Assembly: GCA_021234155.1 (NCBI GenBank)
Contig: JAJEKV010000396.1
Span: 64,001 to 128,000 of the forward strand
Source: Isoetes taiwanensis
Lineage: Eukaryota > Streptophyta > Lycopodiopsida > Isoetales > Isoetaceae
Reading direction: 5' to 3'
Length of the DNA: 64,000 nt
A program made the position numbers and the translations under genes. Shown piece after piece: positions 22,895-35,100 of this stretch (position 1 is its first letter; each line of letters opens with the position of its first letter). The notes under the pieces are model-generated. The model saw nothing but the letters and a program-made list of their open reading frames with translations. It was not told the origin of the DNA and searched no databases.

Positions 22895-23308
22895 GTTGGT
22901 ATCAGAGCAAAGTTCTGGTTAGTGGATTATGAGATTTGTGATTATTAATGCTAGACATGTCCTAGATTCCCCGATCCCCACTTAGTCCGTGTGACTAACC
23001 CCGTGGTTAAATGGTGTAGGCAGAAGTGCGAGATGCTCCAGAAAGTAGCCAAGCTTCGGAAAGGCGAGAGTAGAAGTGTGTGGATCGGCTTAAACTATAA
23101 TTATTTGTAAACTTTGGTTGTTGTGTGGGATTTTGCCGAGCAATGGCAAGTATAATATTTTTGGGACCTTAGAGCATGTATAAAGATTAAATTCTTTACC
23201 TAAGTATGCATGTATCAATTTCTTGAGTTGCAAGGGTTAAATAGATCCAACGGTAGAGATCGATGGGATCTCCAGTTACCGAGAGGTTAACTGGCCAGGC
23301 CCGTCACA
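22895..23308 (+). repeat. Extra tail: second primer-binding site, leader and second LTR end
   Basis: TGGTATCAGAGC at 22897-22908 is a perfect initiator tRNA-Met primer site, followed by about 50 bases of the same leader as at 12339. Unrelated sequence follows, then a second copy of the LTR's last 55 bases (GGTAGAGATCGATGGGATC... GGCCCGTCACA). The target duplication ATATC comes only after this second end. The structure implies recombination with, or template switching from, a related copy. Confidence 0.75.
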
Positions 23309-23775
23309 ATATCCTTGATATCCTCGCAGGGTCCTCTTCTAAAACAATCACCGAGAGCATCATCCTCCCAGTCAGTATGAATTGCAATTTGGCAAAATTC
23401 AGATGCATAAACTGAAGATGGGCGAGCCAGGGTCTTGCCTGAGATTGCTGAGTTCTATAACTGCTGGCCGCTAATGATTTGTATCCCCAAAACATGTCTC
23501 AAGTTCATCAGTGAAAGCACCAAAGTTTTGCAACCTTGGAGCTCCTCTCTTAAACAAAGGAGCAAACCAACTTAAAACTGACCCTGTGAGGAGAGAACCA
23601 ATCAACCCAACTTGTTCCTGAGCTATAGGGTATCTTTAAGGATGGAGGTGAATCACAAGCCAAATTTGATTCGAAAACCCGCGAAGTTTGGACCGACAGC
23701 CATCAAACTTTTTGGGCAAGCTGATCTTAGGCTCTGATGGTCTCAATCCAGAGCCAAAGACTGACTCGTGAGAAG
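23309..23775 (-). pseudogene. Ty3/gypsy gag remnant, N-terminal and capsid part
   Basis: The minus-strand reading is typical of gypsy/sushi-type gag: SEPKISLPKKFDGCRSKLRG, then VGLIGSLLTGSVLSWFAPLF, NFGAFTDELETCFGDT, and TDWEDDALGDCFRRGPCEDI in a shifted frame. Stops and one shift break it. It continues at 4480 on the far side of the inserted chromovirus, where the frame rejoins as DIKDMLLTM. Confidence 0.85.
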
Positions 23776-24363
23776 TTATCCAATCTCTAAGCTCTTTATT
23801 ATCCAATTACAACTGTTGACATACTCGAACAAGCTACTGGACTTGCTATAATAAGGTTAAAACCTCCTCCATAAGAGACAAAAAAAATACCAAATATGGA
23901 CAAAGAAATAGGCTCAGAGCAGACGAACTGGTAAAGATTGTCATGAACGTAGGAAAAAACGTGAAAAAATGCTTGGAAAATTCTTGGAAAATACAAAAGA
24001 AATACGTGCAAATTTGATATATTATCAAGGATCCATAATACAATGGCCCAAAGGTAAGCAAAGATCATGAGACAGACGTCTAGAAGGGGCATTGAATCGA
24101 AATTGTTCGACAAGAATGAGGCTCCTCTATGTATATCTGAACCAATAGTTTCGTGCCACTCTAATGGATGAGATCTCGCCAAGTGTCACACATACACATT
24201 TCTAGAATGTTCTAGAACCTCTTGGAAGCTACTGCACATATGAAGAAGATGCAAGAACATATCACGAAGGAAAATTGGTACTGCACTCGACAAAGGTATG
24301 TTGCTTGCAAGTAGCAAGTTGTAAGTTCGAACCTTGCCTTATGCAATTACCTTTTTGCATCCG
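23776..24363. other. Upstream flank of old gag; no separate gene seen
   Basis: A 127-codon minus-strand open frame (23799-24182) is hydrophobic and unrecognised. On position grounds this could be the leader or LTR of the old minus-strand gypsy. Confidence 0.3.
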
Positions 24364-24414
24364 TGTGACGACCATATTTGTACATATGAGTACAATACAT
24401 GTATGGTCGTCACA
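24364..24414. repeat. Perfect 13-bp inverted repeat
   Basis: TGTGACGACCATA (24364-24376) pairs with TATGGTCGTCACA (24402-24414) around a 25-base loop. TGTGACG...CGTCACA resembles gypsy LTR ends, so this could mark the 5' LTR start of the old minus-strand element. That is a guess. Confidence 0.5.
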
Positions 24415-26820
24415 GCTATATGCCATGTATGAAGTTGGAGAAATAAAGACACACATCTTATTGGATCACATGAAACTTATCATGAGATCTAATTGTCTAA
24501 GAAGCTTAACCATGTGCACTTGTCTATGTAGTGACGAAGATGATCAAGACATGACATTTCTCCTTCTCTACTACATGGGTAATTCCAAATAACTATGCTG
24601 ATATACAAAAGAATAGAGTTCATGCGACTTGGAAAATAGCTTGTAGACCACGTCTTCATCCGCTACTGATGTAGCCAAGGTTATATATTGGGTGAGAGTA
24701 TGAAGCTCTGACTCCCACTTTGAATGATAATTGAGAGAGTTGGCAAACATAGGAGGAGAGACTTGGATGGTCAAAATACGAAGAGGAAGAGGAAAGTATC
24801 CTTTAAGGATGGAGATGCAGGAGATATATTCCGCTCTGTCAAAGAGATCCCTGTCAATACTAATTATATTCCCTTGAATGTCGCTGATTTTACTAATTAT
24901 TAATGTTGCATAGATTTGGTTTGTTATTGCTATGTGTATTATTGGTCTTGCCTCTCTTCCTCACCATATTGTGTGGCATGACAACTTGATGTCAGGTGAT
25001 GAGCAATTAAATATTGTGGATCATGATGAGGTGGCCCAATGCCTCAAAGAATTGTGGATCATGATGAGGTGGGCAAATGCCTCAAAGTAGTATAAGAGAG
25101 ATAATTTTTTTACTGTGTATAGGTGGTTTTGCCGAGGGGGTCCTATTGCTTTTATTAGGTTTTTAGTAACATATTACAGAATCTATGATCCCATCGATCC
25201 GAGCCATCGGATCGAGATTCTAGAGAGGGCAAGCATGCATGTCTCCCATGCATGCATTGCATGCTTTATCTGGTTTGGAGATCGTTATATTACGTGAGGT
25301 TCTTCATCAACATCTCATCGGCGCTTCCTCTTCTCTCTCAGATTCTTTGAAACCCACCCCCCCTTAATTGTTTAATGTATTTGTCGCCTGGCATGCGTGA
25401 CCAACCTCTATTTCAAGAGGTTTTTCTTTTGTTGTCGCGTAGCACACGTGATCAGCCCCTCCACTTTAAGAGGTTTGTTTTTTCACATTTGCTCTAGTGT
25501 TGGTGATGTGTAAGTACAGGTTGACAAACGACAGCAGCTTCGACTTCTCCATTCGTGGGTTTTTTGGGAGCGATTTTTCAGCCTTACGTTTGTTCAAGCC
25601 CTTTGCCGAAAGCTTATCACTAGGGTTTTTCCTCGAAAACCCAAAAAGGCGGGGTTGTTTAATCCCAGTGATAAGCTTTCGGCAGGCACACAAACCAAAC
25701 ATATATTAGCATTGTATTTTTTGGGGTCCAAGTTATATAATTGGACATTCCCTTTATTTTTTCGTGGGTAGTTCGCATGTATGCGGCTATCCACTATCCA
25801 CCATTGTAGAAAATCTGTTGAGATGAATGAGAAGCCTATCTGTCGGGAAGTTTTTTCCATGCGAGCCCCATTCTAGAATGTATAGTCTTTTCTCCTCCTC
25901 GGGGAAAAAAAAAATTTACAAAATACACAGCCGGTAGAAAAATGTCAAAAAATGTCGTGGATATGAAGTGTAGCTGCATATAAAATCTGGCATCCAAGTT
26001 TTGTGACTCCGCAGATGCACAACTAAAGCAACACGCGGCCGCTTTGCTGTGGGCTTGCAGACGCATTGAACACATGGCTTCTGCGCACTCACATCAATAT
26101 CACAAAAAATGGTTTGTCGCGTAAAACTTATAATTATACGGCCATTTTGCTATGGTTGCATATGATTCTGTTGTTGTATTTGTGTGGGTCCAAGCACAAT
26201 AGGGCGTCTCATTTTTCTTGTCCCCTTTGTCCCCCATTTTAGTACTAAAAACCAATAAAGCCACGTGAGGTTGTTAGGAATCTTGGAGGCAATTTCAAAT
26301 TTCATAAAAAACAAAAATAGTAAAAATTCGAATTGCACGATTCTTGGAAAATTTCAGCTCAGCAGTGTGCATTCCCGAAAGGAAAACTAGAATATCGAAA
26401 TCTTCATGCTTCTCGTCTACCGATTTGTTCCAGGTTTGAATGGATCAATGTTTATTGTGTTTCTTTTTTCCTATTTGCCAAATTCGTTTTCTAAGTAATT
26501 AGTGTATCTGAATCCTTGCCTCATGAATCGGACATGGAAATAGCATTCCCATGATATATTTGAGTCCGGACTTCGAAAGTAAATTTGAGTCCGGACATGG
26601 AAATAGAATTCCATCGATATCAATATTTTTTAAACTTGAAAGTACTCTCAACGATACTTCTACCCTAGTCCTATAATATATGTAGTAATGGTGTATCTAC
26701 CTCGGATATTTGGAGCACTATGCTTTTAACTCTTTAAGGTTTTGCACTTCAATATAATATTAATGTTTGACTAAATACTGATCTAGCTTTCTAAAATTTT
26801 TAGTGTGTGTTTTGTACATT
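24415..26820. other. Spacer with tandem duplication, hairpin and small repeats
   Basis: No gene recognised. A 38-bp unit with GTGGATCATGATGAGGTGG is repeated head to tail at 25013-25087. A hairpin with 16-bp perfect arms lies at 25606-25682. TTTGAGTCCGGAC and GGACATGGAAATAG each occur twice at about 26528-26618. Confidence 0.45.
25606..25682. repeat. Hairpin, 16-bp perfect arms
   Basis: CCGAAAGCTTATCACT (25606-25621) and AGTGATAAGCTTTCGG (25667-25682) are exact inverse copies around 45 bases. No flanking duplication is clear. It may be a tiny foldback element. Confidence 0.7.
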
Positions 26821-27039
26821 ATTTCTTTCGATGGAGATTGCGGGGATTAGATGCCACTAGGGATGGAAATCCGGAGTGATACAAGCATGGAAGATTCTCG
26901 ATGCGGTACAAAAAGCGAAGAAAGGAAGAGCAAAAATAAAGGCTAGATTAAAAAGAGAGCTCAACGTCAAAGGCGCAAGGAGGAGGCGGACTCAATTGGT
27001 TTGTAATGATGATAATCGTCAAATTCGGGGCTTCCACTA

Positions 27040-30017
27040 TGGAGATTGAAGTACAAGGCTCTTAAAATTGTAAGATACTATTTGAATACTACCAAAGATC
27101 TTAACAATGATGACGTGCAAAAGTATGGGAGCTTGTTAAGAATAATAGGTCGATCTAAATTTGAGAGCTTGATAAAGAGGCAAAGGCAATGTTTGATATT
27201 GTATGCAATCTAAAGGATGGTACGCAACAAGTGAAATCAGCATGTAGCAATGATAAGCTTGCAGCTAAAAGGGCAGCACTTTCTATGTCAATTGCGCATG
27301 CACCTCATGGCAAGAGAAGGCGTTACGCTAAAGCATTAGGTATCCATCCAAGGAACATATCTTTAGCTAGAAGGCATATGATTTCAGTGCAAAAAGGAGA
27401 ACGTAAGTTGGCACTTGAAGGAAGGAAAAAAAGGACTGATTGTCTTAGTGAAGAAGTTATTGATTGTGTTAAATCTTATTGGGCAAACCACACCAGAGTA
27501 TCTCCAAATGCTAAAGATGTTAGATCAGGAAGAGGGAAGGATCCTAAACATCCGACACATTATCTCGAAGTGAGCCAGGTGAGTTTTGTCCTGCCATATT
27601 TTTTATATTCAATTATAAAGCATTGTTAAATTTGCTATATTGCTAGTTGATTAAGTAGCATATTAGTGCTAAATTGCTTATGTGGTTAGGTCTTGTTTGC
27701 CTCATTTGTAGTCAATAGTACTAAATAGCTTCTTATCTTTTAATACTTGCATGAATACTATGAAAAATGGAATTAGTACTTCCTGTCTGAAATGGGAATA
27801 TGTATACTAACTAGTGACAGGTTTTGATATTAGTAATAGTGAACAAAAATTAAAGGGGTGGTAATCCGCTAACTAGTACTATGTTGTTTGAGTTAGTGGA
27901 TCCTTTGTTTAGCGATGCAATAATTTGTACTAGTATGTTTGTTCTAGTACTATCCAAGGGAGGTAGCACACGTTTGCTAACTAGTGCTATGCTATGTAAG
28001 ATAGGACTACTCATGGATGTAGTGGTGCTTAGCACTAGAATGACTTTTTACGTTAGCGAGACCCTAATTTTGTGTTTATGCTTGTGTTCTCACGAGTTTA
28101 CCATTCTTGTTGTAATTGCAGTTGAATTTTTTCTTGGGCTTCAAGGCTGAGTTTCCCCATGTTGAAAAACAAAGCGGAGGAGTTTTGAGAAATTGAAACC
28201 CCTGCTTTGTGGTGAAGTTGAAGGATTTCAATACTGTTGTTGCATGCACCATCGAGGAGGATAACCATGTTGCGGGGAAGGGATCAACAAAATGAAAAGT
28301 TCTTCATTGGTGCACCCTTGATTGCAATTGTACATATCCGATATGCAATAGCGAACTGGGACGGTAGGTTGTAGCGCATCAAAGTGGAAGATGAACTCCG
28401 AGAGTGAGATGTGGAAGAAGATGGTGTGTCCAGAAAGGCGAGGAAGATGATTGGCACAAAAATGATTGTCTCGTAGGTGAGTGCAAAACTTGTGGTATTA
28501 AAAATTTTCCTATTTGCCCAAAGGAGGAAGTTGATGATAGCAACACCAAAGTTCAGTGGGAGTATTTGGACTATGAGGATGTTGGCTTTGATAAGAAGGG
28601 CAAAAAGAAGACTAGATTACAACACCAGTATCTAGAAACCCGAACCAAAAAGTTTTGATGGAGACATTTAGGAAGAAGGCAAAGGAATATGTGGGGTCAT
28701 AATTTCCGTTACAAGTGGCAGGAATCACAATTTAGAAAGCTGTTACAAAGGTTTCCAGAAGATACCATAGTATCTATTATTGACTTTGCTGAAAATTACA
28801 CTCTGAAAGAGCAGAATGAAGTTCAATCAATGCACTGGCACAATGAACAGGTTACTATTCTTGTTCATTTGACATATAGAAGGGATTCTAAAATGCAAGA
28901 AATTATCAAAGAAGAGCATTTTTACATCTCGGATGATAGGCAACATGATTCGTTGTTAAACAAAGATAGCCCTTATGTTACATCACAATTGGTTGATTGA
29001 AAACAACATAAAAGCAAAAATGCATGTGGTTTTCTCGGATGGAGCGACTTCCCAATTCAAATCTTCGAGCGAGAGGATTCTACTTCATTCGAGATCGAAG
29101 GGCTTGTGCGGACATGGACATGATGTGGAACTTTTGGGGTTCAGTCGCGGTAAAGGAGAACACGATGGTGCGGTCATGAATCAAGAGGGCATTAAGGGCA
29201 CCGCGGTTGAGAGGTGTTACATTAAGGAATGCTTAAGATATTGTCGAAAGTGGCTACGGAAATACATGGAAACAGCAGCTCAACATCTTATCTTAAACAA
29301 AGTGTGGTGGGGAGGCACTTCGGGAAATTGGAAAGAGCGAGGTGGATAGAAAAAAATGAATGGGCTGCAAAAACAGTTAAAGATACAAGAAGCTTGCATT
29401 GCATTCTTGGATTTTCAACTAATCCAACACATTTACAGGGTAAGGAAGCTTTCTTGTTTAAATACGAATGCATTATGATGAATTGGGATTTTGTCCCAAT
29501 AAAACACACACGAGGAGAATGGAAATTAGTTGTCATTGAGCCTCTTGCCAAGTTTAGGGATGGGGATAGGGGAGAGGAAGGCAGCGATGCAATTTATTTT
29601 GGCACGCCGATGATCTTAGCAACCAGCTCATACTTGGTGATGTTTTTGCAGTTGTTGCACCAACAAACAACTATGAGAATGCTGAATTCTATCTTGTTCT
29701 ATGTACAAAGCCCAGATATGTTGTTGAAGGAGTTTGTAGATCAGCATGGGCAGAAATTTTCCATTGGGGATGAGGTCATCGAAGGTAATTACTATGAGAA
29801 GTTGCACAACTCAAAAAAAGGCTACAAATATTGTCCAGACAATAAAGTCATTGTGTTTGTGGAGCAAGTTGCAGGAATTAAAATCCATATGTACATTTGC
29901 CAAACTAAAGGTCAAAAGGTTGTGATACGGTTTTATACTCTCGAAGAAGAAGAAGAAAAAAAACGAATACTTGAGAATCTCCCGGTCTTCTATAAAAGAT
30001 TCATCATGGCAACATGA
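27040..30017 (+). pseudogene. Transposase-like protein, DDD-type pattern, family not assigned
   Basis: The pieces read as one long protein over several frames. N-terminal: basic, helix-turn-helix-like region (HGKRRRYAKALGIHPRNISL, about 27310-27370). Middle: Cys-rich patch (CVQKGEEDD...CKTCGIKNFPICP). Core: IDFAENY (Asp near 28782), EVQSMHWHNEQVTIL, SDDRQHD, HVVFSDGATSQFKS (Asp near 29038), GKGEHDGA (Asp near 29164). C-terminal: GDVFAVVAPTNNYENAEFYL and FSIGDEVIEGNYYEKL. The core matches a pattern I know from unannotated animal and plant proteins (HxDFxENY ... SDGxxxQ(F/Y)K ... GHGKGxxDGxGA) that looks like an RNase H-fold transposase. Three aspartates would fit the Sola group, but this is unproven. 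At least four frame breaks; an intron-like gap of about 600 bases lies at 27570-28140. Confidence 0.6.
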
Positions 30018-30687
30018 TTAACAATTCGGTTTTGAAAATGGTGTTTGGATCCCTGCATTGTTTCCTTTTTGTTTAATACATAATTTATCGATTATGTCCA
30101 TCGATTATTATTAGCATAAACTATCTTAAACTATCATGCATGCTACTGATGGAATACTCCATGTATGAATTCTTTAATGTATCAGATTTATTAGTTTATA
30201 TTCAGTAGCATAATCTTTATCAGATTATGTCCATCTTTTAGTATGCTCAATGTCCATCAGAGAATTCATACATGGAGTATTTGTATAAGATGCATGCTAC
30301 TGATGGAATACTCCATGTATGAATTCTTTAATTAATCTGATATTATGCTTAAAGCCTCACATAACAAAACAATCAGTGAAAGGCAGTTTAGCTTTACACT
30401 GCTACTCTTAAGGATTACCACAAAAATGAATATCTAACTACAAGCTTAATGCTACAACACCATTTGAGGAAAATACTTAGCTCAACAAATCATGATCTAC
30501 AAGAACATGTATGCCTCTATGTCAGGTTGATTGTTTGCTGTCTGAAATGGGAATATGTATACTAACTAGTGACAGGTTTTGATATTAGTACTAGTGAACG
30601 AAATTAAAGTCTTGTGTCTGCTAACTAATACTATGTTGTTTGAGTTAGTGGATCACACTTTAACAGATGCAATAATTTGTACTAAAC
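27783..30687. repeat. Direct repeats of ~150 bp bracketing the transposase core
   Basis: CTGTCTGAAATGGGAATATG starts copies at 27783-27935 and 30538-30687. Both continue through ACTAACTAGTGACAGGTTTT and GCAATAATTTGTACTA. They lie 2.75 kb apart, one in the putative intron and one downstream of the gene. Confidence 0.75.
30136..30335. repeat. Mixed direct and inverted 40-bp repeats
   Basis: ACTGATGGAATACTCCATG...GAATTCTTTAAT occurs at 30136-30179 and again at 30290-30332. An inverted copy (AGAATTCATACATGGAGTAT) lies between at 30261-30280. The arrangement could fold into alternative hairpins downstream of the transposase-like gene. Confidence 0.7.
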
Positions 30688-30689
30688 GT

Positions 30690-32100
30690 TAATTAGAACT
30701 ACATTCTGGATTGCATCTTCATTGCTTAAACGTGTTCAGCTGTGCTAGGGTTTAGAGACAACAACACAATATATGTGGTTGATTGATCAGAATAAAATCG
30801 ATAACTTTTAAAAAAGATGTATATCCATGGATGAGTTTACATAAAACGAATCATCACTAACTCATGAAAGAGCTTGTACAAAAAAAAGTTTAAGTAGTAT
30901 ATATATTCCTTTACATCAACATTTACACCAAAACTTATCCATATTAGCCGAGAAAATAAGAAGATTTCACATATTGGCGAGAGATCCTATGAAGCCACAT
31001 GTCCTAATTATGAAGTGCGAGGGCATCTTCAGCGCAACATAAAGGTCATTGCCCTCAGCTACTACAGTCATCTCCCGGATTTCTGCCGGGTTGCATGCAC
31101 CACGGTCTATCCACTTCTTTGGACCTTAGATGAGACTACTCCTTTTCTCAGAACTTATTCACCTCCACACAAAGAGAATTTGGCACAATCTCAGGTTTTC
31201 GTCCCGACCGGCCGGAAGCGGTTGATTCCTCCATGGGGACTTAGCGGTGAGTTTGAACCCGCCATGAACCTCGAAGAAGAGTGATCAAAGAAGGAACTTC
31301 GTGAATCTTCTCACTCATCAAACCGCCGCATGCATAATTAAATACGTGCCTCGAAAAGTCGAGCCCAATAATAAGAAACCCTTTTTAATTGAAAACTAAG
31401 GCAAAAATCAATAGAACTAACTAGATAGATGAAATAGTCACTTTGAGAAACCAAGATAAGAAGGTCGCAAGATACCCCTTCGTTGGCGTGCTGAACCAAG
31501 TCCCCCGGTCTTCATATTATACTAACGGCATAAGAAGGTGCGGCGAGAATCGAGTTAACATTTGGCAAGCTTATGCATCGCAAGAACATAATTGGAAACC
31601 GAGTCCACAAAGATCATCTTGACGATTGACCTCCCACCGCAAATGTGTGAGACGGTTGGGTAAGCCTAGACAAGTTGGGTAGCGCCCCAGCCTTTTTGGG
31701 AATCGTGAGGTCCCCCGAGATGGGGAAAAGCAAAAAGCCACCCGGATCTCCAAGTAAAAGGCCGACTGTTTGAATCGATGGAGACAATTTGATAACGCCG
31801 GGTGCTAGAGATGAAATCGAGATGGCGAACCGAGAAGAGATTAATGGGAGAAGTCATTGCCCGAGAACAAAATTTTGAGCAATCAAAACACGTAATTGAA
31901 AGAGGTTCTTCTTAAACACCATGAATCGGGGTTCCGAATATGGATGCCATCACAAATGTGGTTGCAAAGCAAAGAACAAAACAAAGAATTGGACAAGCAT
32001 AATGAAGAAATATCCGCCGAGTCCCGGGATCAAGAGAATAGAAACCACGAAATCTCAAGATATCAGGTCTGAAGGAAGAAGATGACGAAGATATCAATCA
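30690..32100. other. Spacer and probable 5' region of the second LINE
   Basis: No gene recognised before about 32100. Short frames at 31015-31284 (plus) and 31571-31857 (minus) match nothing I know. The part nearest 32100 could be decayed LINE 5' untranslated region. Confidence 0.3.
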
Positions 32101-35100
32101 AACGGTAAGTCTTTTCTTTAAAGATGTCATGCATTTACATGATCCAGGTGTAGTGCATAGCAGAAGATTAGGCAAGCCAACTAGTTTTTCAAGGGCAATC
32201 ATGGTGAAACTCAAAGACAAAGAAGCCAGGGATAGAATTTTGCAAAATCGAAGCTGTCCTGAAAGGACACAAGATCTGGTTGGATTATGATCTTACCCCA
32301 TCACAGCTGGAACAAAGGAAGAAGGAATTAGCCAAAATAAAAGAAGCTAGAGATGAAGGGTTTGTCGCTTACCTGGACCGTTCTGGAAGAGCAATCGTAA
32401 CAAAGAGAAGAAAATCAGAATAGGGAAACGAGACCCTAAAGGTCATGTGCTGGAATATCCATGGTTTACACCAGGCTAAAATAGATGCAACAGTACACAT
32501 CGGGGAAAATGCAGATGTTATAATTTTCCTCGAAACATGGCAGCACCAGTCAAGTTCATTACCAGATTTGACTGGTTTTGACTTTGTTGATGCAGTATGG
32601 AATATGAAAGACTCGTGCATGGGTCGTGGTTTTGGAGGCATAGCACTGTATGCCCGAAGTCAAGTTACTGGTAGCATCTCAGTGGCACAAAAAGACACAC
32701 ATAGTCAATTTATGTGGATAAAAGTAGGAACATCTCACCCAATATTCCTGGCTGCTTGCTATTATGCGCCGTTGAATATGAAGGTGTATAAACAGGAAGG
32801 AATGGACTCGGACCATCCATACCATGCTCTTACATTGCGCATCGGGATTTCGGGGATAAAGGACAGGTCATGCTAGTAGGGGATTTTAATGCTAGGACAC
32901 AAAATATGCAATGTATCAAATATACTTCTGAGGATAATCAGATGTTAGAAGAAGTCTATGACCCCCAATTTGACAGAAGCTTCGGTGACGAATAAAAACC
33001 AAATGGGTGCGCTACTGTTAGAGCTTGGCTCTATCTGCAATCTAAAAATACTCAATGGCATTTCGAAATATCCTTGCTCTAACAAGTCAACATGTTTTAC
33101 TTGGCAAGGAGACAGTACGGTTGATTATCTGCTAGCGCAGTCCACAGAACGAGTTCCTTATCTCAAGCTGATTGACAAGCAACCGAGAATGGGACCATGT
33201 GCCTATCCTTTTGCTTTGGATATGAGTTTGCGAAAATGCGAGTGGAAAAGGAATTTGTCCGAAAAAATCAAACTGGATTATGTGAAAAGAGATGCCTACC
33301 AACAAGCTTTGTCTGAATTGCTCGAAAATGTAAGGGAAGATAACTGCCCAAATGCTCAATCCTTATCCCAAGTTATCCTGAATGCAGCCAGAAAAAGCTT
33401 TGGAGAAACCCGAGCTTGTCCACCCGGCCGGAAATCCAAGTCTTGGTGGGACCAAGAATGCTCGCAACTGAGAAGGTCATTGCCGTCAGGTCTGAAAATG
33501 AAACCCAAGTGGTACAAAAAAGCCTTAAAGAAGAAGAAGGCAGCATTTTACAAGACTCGACAGGCTGGCCTCAGTGCGCTTTTTGAAGAAAAGCCAAGAA
33601 GCTTTTGGTCTAAGTTGGCCATGCCCACCACAGGGCATAATTTGGAGACTTCAAAGCGGCTAGAATTTGTCAAGGCGTATTATGCCCCACGGGGCCTCAA
33701 GGATGAGCGGCTGCACCATTTTAGAAGATCTTTTCACTGAGGCAGAGGTTGAAGAGTACACTCAATCATTGGCAAATGGAAAGGCAGTCGATTTAGAAGG
33801 GCTTTCGGCTGAACTGATAAAATGGGGAGGAGATGGGCTGATTCCATATCTCACGAAGGTTCTTAATGATGCGGCAAGGAGGGTCTCCTAGACAATGGCA
33901 AACATGCAGTAGTACCTATTTACAAAGCGGAGAGACATTGGGATGCGAGAAGCTATAGAACAATCTTAGTAGGCGACATCTTTTCCAAAATCTTTGGAGG
34001 CATTCTAGAAGAAAAAATTGCTGCATGGGCTGATTCTCGGATAAGAGGGCCATCACACAAGCGGGGATTCCGGAAAGATCATAGCACTTATGATCACATT
34101 TTATCCTCCGAGTCTTAATGGAGAGCTAAACGCCCCGTAAAAATCGTTGCACATGGCTTTCATTGATTTCTCGAAGGCTTTTCGACTCCGTCCCAGAAAG
34201 GGGCTTAGAAGAGAGGATGGAAGAGTTAGGCCTCCCAGAGAACATACGTGGAGCAGTGGCCAAATTGTATGAAGAGGTAATTGCTAAACTTTCCTGTAAG
34301 CTACCAGATGAGGTTCACAAAGACGGTGGCATGTGAAACAAGGCTGCCCCTTATCTCCCAGCTCTTGGGCTTTACATTGACTCCCTAGAAGAATGGATGA
34401 GATCCAAAGGACAAGCTGGAACATTGCTCGAAACTTTCTTATCCAACTCTTAATATATCTGAGATGGCGTGGTCCTTCTCTCGAGAAACTTCACAAGGGT
34501 TACAAACACATCTAGACAACCCGCCCTCTTTTGCACAAACAAATGTATGAAGGTGAACTTATCCAAGTCTAAATGCATGGTAAGTGGCACGTTCTCAAAA
34601 CCAGATTTCTTTTATCAGAATGAACAGTTGGAATTGGTTAATGTTTACAAATATCTAGGATTGGAATTCTGCTCAAATTACAACTGGAAGGTTTGCATTG
34701 AAAGCGCGCATTGCGGGGAGGCAAAGCGTGCCCTGACACAACATGTTGCAAAGATGCCATAAAGCTGGTTTAGCAGGATGGAAGCTCCGAAAAATGCTCT
34801 TTCGTACCCTGGTGCAAATCAGTGCTATATGGCTGCCCAATTTGGGGGCCATCTCTATCAAGCAAAATGTGGGAGAAGATAGAAGGAGTGCTCAAACTCT
34901 TCCTTCGGGAAGAACTTGGGATAAAAAAACAAGTACCCTATGCAATGATTTTAGCGGAGACAGGGATGCTTCCCTTACAGGCTGAAGCTTTGTGCCAAAC
35001 ATTGTCATATGTCAACAGGATCAGCAATCTAGAGGAGAGTCGGCTCCCTCACCTTGCAATGCAAACCTCGAGCAGCCAAGGGTGGTTCCAAGAAGTAAAG

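Larger units (their letters stand above)
4481..23308 (+). mobile_element. Ty3/gypsy chromovirus, decayed, carrying nested insertions
   Basis: The element runs TGTAACAGACC...GGCCCGTCACA and is flanked by the 5-bp duplication ATATC. It has a primer-binding site complementary to initiator tRNA-Met after the 5' LTR, a gag start, protease, reverse transcriptase, RNase H and integrase remnants, a C-terminal chromodomain and a polypurine tract before the 3' LTR. That order is the Ty3/gypsy order. A Helitron-like element sits in the 5' LTR and a LINE in the integrase, so the element proper is roughly 8.8 kb. Pol has several frameshifts and most of gag is replaced, yet the LTRs still look very alike. 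A decayed copy moved by a relative's proteins would explain that combination (inference). Confidence 0.92.

Noticed and set aside
23799-24182. A 127-codon hydrophobic minus-strand frame that could be called a membrane protein
   Set aside because: It has no family match and lies where the old gypsy leader or LTR is expected; AT-rich minus-strand sequence easily gives Phe/Ile/Leu-rich frames.
24293-24350. A possible tRNA gene (AAGTTCGAACCTTG resembles a T-arm)
   Set aside because: No acceptor or anticodon stem and no convincing A box could be fitted.
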